A stretch of DNA of 64,000 bases from Paenibacillus lautus NBRC 15380 (lineage in GTDB: Bacteria > Bacillota > Bacilli > Paenibacillales > Paenibacillaceae). Position numbers and translations under genes: made by a program. The stretch spans positions 186,001-250,000 of the forward strand of contig NZ_BIMF01000005.1 of assembly GCF_004000945.1 (NCBI RefSeq). The letters run 5' to 3'. Positions 59,368-64,000 of this stretch are shown here, piece by piece. Position 1 is the first letter of the stretch, and each line of letters starts with the position of its first letter. Under the pieces are notes generated by a model. It saw nothing but the letters and a program-made list of their open reading frames with translations. It was not told where the DNA came from and did not search any database.

Positions 59368-60630
59368 CTAAACCTGTTTGGAGGCAACAAGACGCTGCCA
59401 AAGCCGGTAGAGCAGCGCCTTCGTTGCACGGAGCCGGATCGTCTCACGGTTCCCCTGGAGGTGCAGCTCGTGCACTTCCGTTTCTTTTCCCCGTTGAGAC
59501 AATCCGATGTAAACAAGACCTATAGGCTTGCGTTCAGCGTACCCTGGACCTGCCACGCCCGTTACCGATAAACCAAAGTCGCTGTCGGTCACCATTCGGA
59601 CATGATCCGCAAGCGCTTCGGCAACCTCCGCACTGACGGCTCCCGGCGCATCATCCCCCTCAAGCAGCGCATGCGGGATATGAACAAGCTTCTCCTTGAT
59701 CTGATTGGTATAACAGATGATCCCGCCAAGGAACATCGATGCGCTGCCGGGGATGGAGGTCAGCGTCTCCGCTACAAGGCCTCCCGTGCAGCTCTCCGCG
59801 GCGCTCAGCGTCCAGTTATGATCCGCCATCATATCCACGATGACCTTCTCTATGGGCACATCCTCATTAGCATACATAAACTCAGGACCTCTCTCCTGGA
59901 TCCGGGCTTCCAGTTCATTCAGCCGGACCATCGCCTCAGCCTCGCTGGCGGCCTTCGTGGAGATTCGGACGGTGACCTCCCCCTCCTTGGCATACAAGGC
60001 GATCGTCGGATCGGTCTGGGCCGTAATCAGGTCCTCCAGACGCTTATCAAGCGCGGACTCCCCGATGCCTGCGAATTTGAGCATCTTCGAATAGATGGGA
60101 AGCTCTCCCGTAAGCACATGCTGCAGAAGCCAAGGCTTGGCCTCCTGTTCAAACATCGGCATCAGCTCTTTCGGCGGTCCCGGCAAAACAATATAATGAG
60201 TGCCTTCATAGGATACCGCGTTCCCGACGGCGAGGCCTGTTTCATTCGGAAGCGGAGTCCCTCCCTCAATGGCCAAGGCCTGACGCCGATTGTTCTCGGT
60301 CATAACGGATCCCCGTTCATGGAAGAAACGTTCAATCCGGTCCATCGCCATCCGATCAATATGCAATGAACGATTCAGAAAGGATGCGAGCGCATCCTTC
60401 GTCAGGTCATCCTGTGTGGGGCCCAGGCCGCCGGACAGAAGCACGATATCGGCTCTGCTGCTGGACAGCCGCAAGGCCTCCTTGAGCCGCTCCATGTTAT
60501 CCCCGACAACGGTTTGATAGTATACATCGATTCCCATTGAAGCAAGCTGTCTGGACAAATACTGTGCATTGGTATTCACAATCTGTCCAAGCAAAAGTTC
60601 GGTTCCAACTGCAATGATTTCTGCTTTCAT
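59368..60630 (-). CDS. cinA: CinA competence/damage-inducible protein
   Basis: The 420-residue two-domain protein has an N-terminal MoaB-like COG1058 domain (A-E-I-I-A-V-G-T-E-L-L-L-G-Q; G-G-L-G-P-T-Q-D-D near residue 67). The C-terminal NMN deamidase domain has A-E-S-C-T-G-G-L-V-A (~280) and G-V-A-G-P-G-Y (~360). CinA family proteins process ADP-ribose and NMN and are often cotranscribed with recA; here a terminator separates them. It follows pgsA on the same strand. Confidence 0.94.
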   Translation of the reverse strand: MKAEIIAVGTELLLGQIVNTNAQYLSRQLASMGIDVYYQTVVGDNMERLKEALRLSSSRADIVLLSGGLGPTQDDLTKDALASFLNRSLHIDRMAMDRIERFFHERGSVMTENNRRQALAIEGGTPLPNETGLAVGNAVSYEGTHYIVLPGPPKELMPMFEQEAKPWLLQHVLTGELPIYSKMLKFAGIGESALDKRLEDLITAQTDPTIALYAKEGEVTVRISTKAASEAEAMVRLNELEARIQERGPEFMYANEDVPIEKVIVDMMADHNWTLSAAESCTGGLVAETLTSIPGSASMFLGGIICYTNQIKEKLVHIPHALLEGDDAPGAVSAEVAEALADHVRMVTDSDFGLSVTGVAGPGYAERKPIGLVYIGLSQRGKETEVHELHLQGNRETIRLRATKALLYRLWQRLVASKQV

Positions 60631-60709
60631 GATTCGTCGATCCTCCTGTATCTTCTATCTCTTCACCAATACTCGCCTTCACTATGTTCTTACCCTACGG
60701 AAGAAAAAA

Positions 60710-60731
60710 GCAATAGGATAGCTCCTATTGC
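60710..60731. terminator. intrinsic terminator of pgsA
   Basis: A perfect 9-bp stem, GCAATAGGA/TCCTATTGC, has a TAGC loop and is followed on the minus strand by TTTTTTC. It lies just past the pgsA stop. Confidence 0.9.
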
Positions 60732-60733
60732 CG

Positions 60734-61321
60734 TTATGCCCCGGTACCTTTGAGCAGGTGCCTGTTTTGGACAAAATATTCGATTCCCGAATAGATCGTA
60801 ATCATCGCGGCAGCCCAGATTGCAATGACATCAAACGGAATTCCCAAGAATACAAACGGGAAATTATTGATCAGAAGTGCGACAATCGCCACAATCTGAA
60901 TCACCGTCTTGATTTTTCCTGATTGACCTGCTGCAACGACGGAACCTTCCAGGAGCGCAATTTGTCTCAAGCCAGTAACCGCGAATTCTCTGCTGATGAT
61001 GACAACAGCAATCCAGGATTCGCATTTCCCCATCTCCACAAGCGATATGAGGATGGCTGCCACCAGCAGTTTGTCCGCGAGCGGATCCAGAAGTTTACCC
61101 AGGTTCGTCACCATATTGTTCTTCCGGGCCAAATACCCGTCAATCCCGTCCGTGCTTGCAGCAAGTATGAATATCAATGCTGCAATCAATTGGTTGTAGG
61201 GAAGGACAAAATCATTCCACACAATAGGAGCCGGATAAAAATCAAAATCCACCAGCAGAAAAATCATCATGACAGGGATCAAGAAAATGCGGGCCAACGT
61301 GATACGATTGGGTAAATTCAT
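60734..61321 (-). CDS. pgsA: CDP-diacylglycerol-glycerol-3-phosphate 3-phosphatidyltransferase
   Basis: ATG 61321 after AAGGGAGG gives 195 residues. The CDP-alcohol phosphotransferase signature is complete: D-G-Y-L-A-R, eight residues, G, three, D, three, D (about 63-85). Several membrane helices flank it. It makes phosphatidylglycerol phosphate, the committed step to phosphatidylglycerol. Its ATG overlaps the stop of a small upstream frame. It is followed by cinA, as in Bacillus. Confidence 0.95.
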   Translation of the reverse strand: MNLPNRITLARIFLIPVMMIFLLVDFDFYPAPIVWNDFVLPYNQLIAALIFILAASTDGIDGYLARKNNMVTNLGKLLDPLADKLLVAAILISLVEMGKCESWIAVVIISREFAVTGLRQIALLEGSVVAAGQSGKIKTVIQIVAIVALLINNFPFVFLGIPFDVIAIWAAAMITIYSGIEYFVQNRHLLKGTGA

Positions 61322-61458
61322 GGGGCAACCTCCCTTGCAACGGGGTGTCTTGATAATTCGGCAGACCCCGCGACTGATATCCATCTGTACTTCAATAGGG
61401 TCGCTCTTCCCAAGAGCCTAAAGGGTTCGAAGCGTGAAGCGCTGTCTGTCATATTCAT
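61318..61458 (-). CDS. possible small upstream ORF coupled to pgsA
   Basis: This frame of 46 codons (or 44 from ATG 61452) is preceded by GGGGG and ends in TGA overlapping the pgsA ATG (ATGA). That geometry would allow translational coupling. The peptide is basic, with R-F-E-P-F-R-L-L-G-R and no membrane segment. I recognise no family, and it may be fortuitous. Confidence 0.3.
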   Translation of the reverse strand: MNMTDSASRFEPFRLLGRATLLKYRWISVAGSAELSRHPVAREVAP

Positions 61459-61581
61459 CCCCCAGTAATCTATGTATACGTTAATCCTTATATATCGTTT
61501 TTTAGTATAATATTTCCGTTGACACCCTGTCAAAAGAAACAAACCTGTCCATCCAATCCTATATGAGCCGTATGGCGGCGT

Positions 61582-62073
61582 TTATTTAAAATTGGTGAAC
61601 TGCAGGTCCAGCGAAAGATCCGCTTTGCGAAGCAGCTGCATGATTTGTTGGAGATCATCCTTGCTTTTTCCGGTTACCCGAATTTGGTCACCTTGAATCT
61701 GACTCTTGACCTTCAGCTTGGAATCACGGATCAATATATTGATCTTTTTCGAATTTTCCTGATCGATACCTTGCTTTAAGGTCAAACGCTGGCGGACGGT
61801 GCCCATGGAAGCCGGCTCGATCTTGCCGTACTCCACATTTTTCAGCGACAAGCCCCGTTTCACCATCTTCGTTTGCAAAATATCAATAACGGCGTTGAGT
61901 TTATACTCGTCATCGGATGCAATGACCAGCGCGTCCTTGTCCAGCTTCAAGCTGCTCTTGCTGCCCTTGAAGTCAAAACGGTTCTCGATCTCCCGCTCCG
62001 CCTGATTAACTGCATTGCTAAGTTCCTGCATATCCATTTTGGATACGATATCAAATGAATTTTCTGAAGCCAT
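61582..62073 (-). CDS. YajQ-family nucleotide-binding protein
   Basis: The 163-residue protein matches the YajQ family throughout, with N-terminal S-F-D-I-V-S-K-M-D-M-Q-E, R-F-D-F-K-G-S-K-S and C-terminal V-T-G-K-S-K-D-D-L-Q-Q-I-M. It has two ferredoxin-like domains. Members bind nucleotides, and in some proteobacteria c-di-GMP; the Bacillota role is unclear. AAGGAAGG precedes ATG. It lies between pgsA and the rodZ region on the same strand. Confidence 0.93.
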   Translation of the reverse strand: MASENSFDIVSKMDMQELSNAVNQAEREIENRFDFKGSKSSLKLDKDALVIASDDEYKLNAVIDILQTKMVKRGLSLKNVEYGKIEPASMGTVRQRLTLKQGIDQENSKKINILIRDSKLKVKSQIQGDQIRVTGKSKDDLQQIMQLLRKADLSLDLQFTNFK

Positions 62074-62221
62074 GGTGAATCCTTCCTTTCATTGGCGATA
62101 ATGCTTCTATTATAGGTAAAACCATGAGCCAAGTCTAATCCTGTACCCGATCAGCAGATGAATGTGGAACGAAAAAGACTCCGCTTATCGCAAACATCCT
62201 GCGAAAACGAAGCCTGTTCCG

Positions 62222-62395
62222 TCAACTGCTAGCTTTCTCATCATGCACCGGACGGCGGAACATGCTAAGTATACCGAGCAAAATATGTGCCAGTCCAAAG
62301 CCTAATATGCCATATCCCCAGTCACTTGGAATCAAGTAATAGCCCAAGAGGCTGACGATAACGCCTAATCCGAATATAATCCAGTTAACCGTCAC
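62222..62395 (-). CDS. small membrane protein, 57 residues
   Basis: GTG 62395 follows AGAGGTGATG and gives a 57-residue protein. It has two hydrophobic helices (about 4-20 and 27-45) linked by a P-S-D-W-G-Y-G turn and ends with a charged tail, R-R-P-V-H-D-E-K. No named family is recognised. It lies downstream of rodZ on the same strand and may be cotranscribed. Confidence 0.65.
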   Translation of the reverse strand: MTVNWIIFGLGVIVSLLGYYLIPSDWGYGILGFGLAHILLGILSMFRRPVHDEKASS

Positions 62396-62423
62396 GAAAG
62401 CATCACCTCTTCCAGGAAGTGAA

Positions 62424-62451
62424 ATAACAGCATGCAGCTGCATGCTGTTAT
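62424..62451. repeat. perfect 28-bp palindrome without spacer
   Basis: The half-site ATAACAGCATGCAG (62424-62437) is followed directly by its exact reverse complement (62438-62451). It lies between the rodZ stop and the small membrane protein start. No T-run follows on either strand, so a simple intrinsic terminator is doubtful. Confidence 0.8.
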
Positions 62452-62472
62452 GATGGCCCGGAGGAGAGACAA

Positions 62473-63483
62473 TTATTCTACATCGGTGGTGCCTGTCGTG
62501 TCTGTAGTCCCTGTAGTGTCCGTAGTGCTGGTGTCCGTAGTCCCTGTGGAACCATCTGCCGGCTCCAGCAAGATACGCGACGTTGATTTTCCATCCGTTA
62601 CGGGCTGGCCGCCAACCGTAATGGTGGTTGCAGCGGAATTCCCCGATTTCACGTAGAGTCCCTGGCTATCCAGATCAAAGCTCAGCGAAGCACCATTCTC
62701 AAGCATTTGGAAAGCCAGCTTCTCTCCGGAAGTATTGTAACCACGATACACTTCTACCCAGCTTTTTCCATCGCTGGTTGCCACAATCTCAACCTTCACA
62801 GACGAGCCTGTTACCTTAAATACGGTGTTCTTGCCTTCTGTCCGGTCCTGCGTCACCGTAGTTTCTCCAGGCGTTGTATTTCCCGGTTCATCGATGTCCG
62901 TGCCATCTGTTCCATCCGTTGCGTCTGTACCTTCACCGTCTGTGCCTTCGTTACCCGTATCGTCCGTGGCGTTGTCGCCGCCCTGTGCTCCGTCGCCTGG
63001 CGTGGCGGGATCCGTATTGCCTGTGTCTTCCGGCTTCTGCGCTTGATCTGTCTGCGTCTGATCATTATTGCTAACCGGAGGTTCATCCTTAGGTTCATTC
63101 GAATTGATAGCCACCAAATAAATGACAACAACGATCAGAATCGGGAATGTCCACATCAGCAGTGTAGGCAGCCATTTCATGTTCCGTTCGGCTGAAGGTC
63201 TGGTGGCACGTTTTTGAATAACCGGTTCCATGGTCGCTTCCGGTTCGGATTTAGGTACATCCTGTTTATGGCCTTCAAGCAGTTCGTCCGGGTCAATCCC
63301 CACCGCTTCCGCATAGGTTTTGATGAATGCCCGCACGTAAAAACTGCCGGGAAGTACTTTGTAATCCCCTGCTTCGATGGCTTCCAAGTATCGCTTGCGT
63401 ATTTTTGTCATTTCCTGCACATCATCAAGGCTCATCCCTTTTTGTAGACGCGCCTCCCTTAATTGCTGTCCCAGTTCGGACAT
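62473..63483 (-). CDS. rodZ: RodZ-like helix-turn-helix membrane protein (YmfM)
   Basis: The 336-residue protein starts at ATG after AGGAGG. It has an N-terminal helix-turn-helix (L-R-E-A-R-L-Q-K-G-M-S-L-D-D-V, residues 8-22), a membrane helix (~108-125), a long Thr/Asp/Gly-rich linker (~135-205), a DUF4115 C-terminal domain (~215-310) and a TDTTGT-type repeat tail. RodZ links MreB to the cell-shape machinery. The synteny ymfK-rodZ-pgsA supports the call. Confidence 0.9.
   Translation of the reverse strand: MSELGQQLREARLQKGMSLDDVQEMTKIRKRYLEAIEAGDYKVLPGSFYVRAFIKTYAEAVGIDPDELLEGHKQDVPKSEPEATMEPVIQKRATRPSAERNMKWLPTLLMWTFPILIVVVIYLVAINSNEPKDEPPVSNNDQTQTDQAQKPEDTGNTDPATPGDGAQGGDNATDDTGNEGTDGEGTDATDGTDGTDIDEPGNTTPGETTVTQDRTEGKNTVFKVTGSSVKVEIVATSDGKSWVEVYRGYNTSGEKLAFQMLENGASLSFDLDSQGLYVKSGNSAATTITVGGQPVTDGKSTSRILLEPADGSTGTTDTSTTDTTGTTDTTGTTDVE
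62485..62549 (-). repeat. short tandem repeats in the rodZ 3' end
   Basis: Degenerate repeats coding for T-D-T-T-G-T units occur at the end of rodZ, giving a low-complexity C-terminal tail. The number of units may vary between strains through slippage. Confidence 0.65.
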
Positions 63484-63530
63484 GCCATCACCTCCTACTT
63501 TAGAATTTCGTGGTCAAAGTCAAAAAAATA

Positions 63531-64000
63531 TTATAAATCGTCACTATAAGAGCCCGTGAACGTATCATAAACGATTTCCTCTTCCGGATTGTTTCGCAAT
63601 TCGATTATAATGTCGAAATCCTCATAGGAATATTCGGATTCACGAACAAAAATATCCGGATGCTCGATCACCTTCGTGCTCTCCATCCCCATAATATCCT
63701 GCAGGAGCTGATAGTGGCGCTCATTCGATCGGATTGTGCTGACAATCCCGTCAATGATAAAAATGTTGTTCGAATTCATCTCGTCCTCGGAGAGTTGACT
63801 GCGAATGGTTTGGCGAAGCAGCGTAGAGGAAACAAACGTCCAGCGCTTCATCGCACAGACACTGCCCGCAATAATGGACTCGGTTTTGCCGACACGCGGC
63901 ATTCCGCGAAGACCGATGACCTGATTACCTTCCCTTTTGAACAATTCACCCAAAAAATCAACAAGTAAACCGAGCTCATCACGCGTAAAACGAAACGTTT
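63531..64000 (-). CDS. ymfK: YmfK-family (DUF3388) protein, N-terminal part outside window
   Basis: The frame is open to the right edge, so the start lies outside; about 156 residues are visible. They include F-R-F-T-R-D-E-L-G-L-L-V-D-F at the edge, a P-loop-like segment G-M-P-R-V-G-K-T-E-S and F-I-I-D-G-I-V-S-T. The C-terminal part reads V-I-E-H-P-D-I-F-V, matching YmfK of Bacillus, which also precedes rodZ. Function is unknown; a nucleotide-binding role is suggested by the P-loop. Confidence 0.9.
   Translation of the reverse strand, partial: TFRFTRDELGLLVDFLGELFKREGNQVIGLRGMPRVGKTESIIAGSVCAMKRWTFVSSTLLRQTIRSQLSEDEMNSNNIFIIDGIVSTIRSNERHYQLLQDIMGMESTKVIEHPDIFVRESEYSYEDFDIIIELRNNPEEEIVYDTFTGSYSDDL

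Noticed and set aside
62880..63010. Repetitive stretch within rodZ considered as a CRISPR or tandem array
   Set aside because: It codes for the Thr/Asp/Gly linker; units are irregular and there are no spacers.

Overview
The window reads as chromosomal DNA of a Paenibacillus-like member of the Bacillota. The reasons are the gene order ymfK-rodZ-pgsA-cinA-recA-recX-rny-ymdB-spoVS-miaB-ricA, strong AGGAGG-type ribosome binding sites, frequent TTG and GTG starts, bacillithiol-linked YpdA, SpoVS, an SLH-domain surface protein and a near-balanced base composition. No phage, integrase, rRNA, tRNA or CRISPR array was seen. The only mobile-looking DNA is a 168-bp MITE-like element and a two-copy ~105-bp intergenic repeat.

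Region 1 (1-10.3 kb): the end of a DUF1700/DUF4097 pair, an azoreductase with a palindromic promoter, a DUF2087 protein, YpdA and a UPF0756 membrane protein. Next comes a tightly packed five-gene cluster (4.1-7.7 kb) that looks like a polyprenyl-phosphate-pentose synthesis, flipping and transfer pathway: a UbiA-type phosphoribosyltransferase, a HAD phosphatase, two SMR half-flippases and a GT-C-like membrane protein. A homodimeric-type ABC exporter on the other strand and a small orphan protein follow.

Region 2 (10.3-19.3 kb): a Nudix hydrolase, a HesB-like protein, and a BmrCD-type heterodimeric ABC multidrug exporter preceded by a promoter, a 41-codon leader ORF and a terminator/attenuator. 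Then an SLH-PrcB surface protein, an orphan HEPN-like protein and a two-gene ABC-2 transporter.

Region 3 (19.3-41.7 kb): a large carbohydrate-catabolic island, all on the minus strand. It has two complete sets of carbohydrate ABC importer parts (lipoprotein plus two permeases, without an ATPase, which is presumably shared and encoded elsewhere). It also has GH38 and GH36 glycosidases, a ROK kinase, a GmhA-like SIS isomerase, two FGGY kinases, a class II aldolase, an Asp/Glu-racemase-like protein and an amidohydrolase. Control is by a LacI regulator and a ROK repressor. Two near-identical palindromes (GGGAACGTTCCC core) tie the two halves into one likely LacI regulon. The substrate is not identified.

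Region 4 (41.8-50 kb): a Cys-rich four-helix copper-binding protein, a His-rich CobW GTPase, MogA/MoaB, a lipoprotein, a YhdH-type reductase and a membrane-anchored hypothetical protein. An NAD salvage operon follows: an NrtR-like Nudix-wHTH regulator, a nicotinamidase-like hydrolase and nicotinate phosphoribosyltransferase. Its promoter is overlapped by an inverted repeat.

Region 5 (49.5-64 kb): conserved housekeeping and sporulation core: ricA, miaB, pduL, a dipeptidase, spoVS, ymdB (apparently starting at a rare ATC codon), rny, recX, recA with a LexA box, cinA, pgsA, yajQ, rodZ and the end of ymfK.
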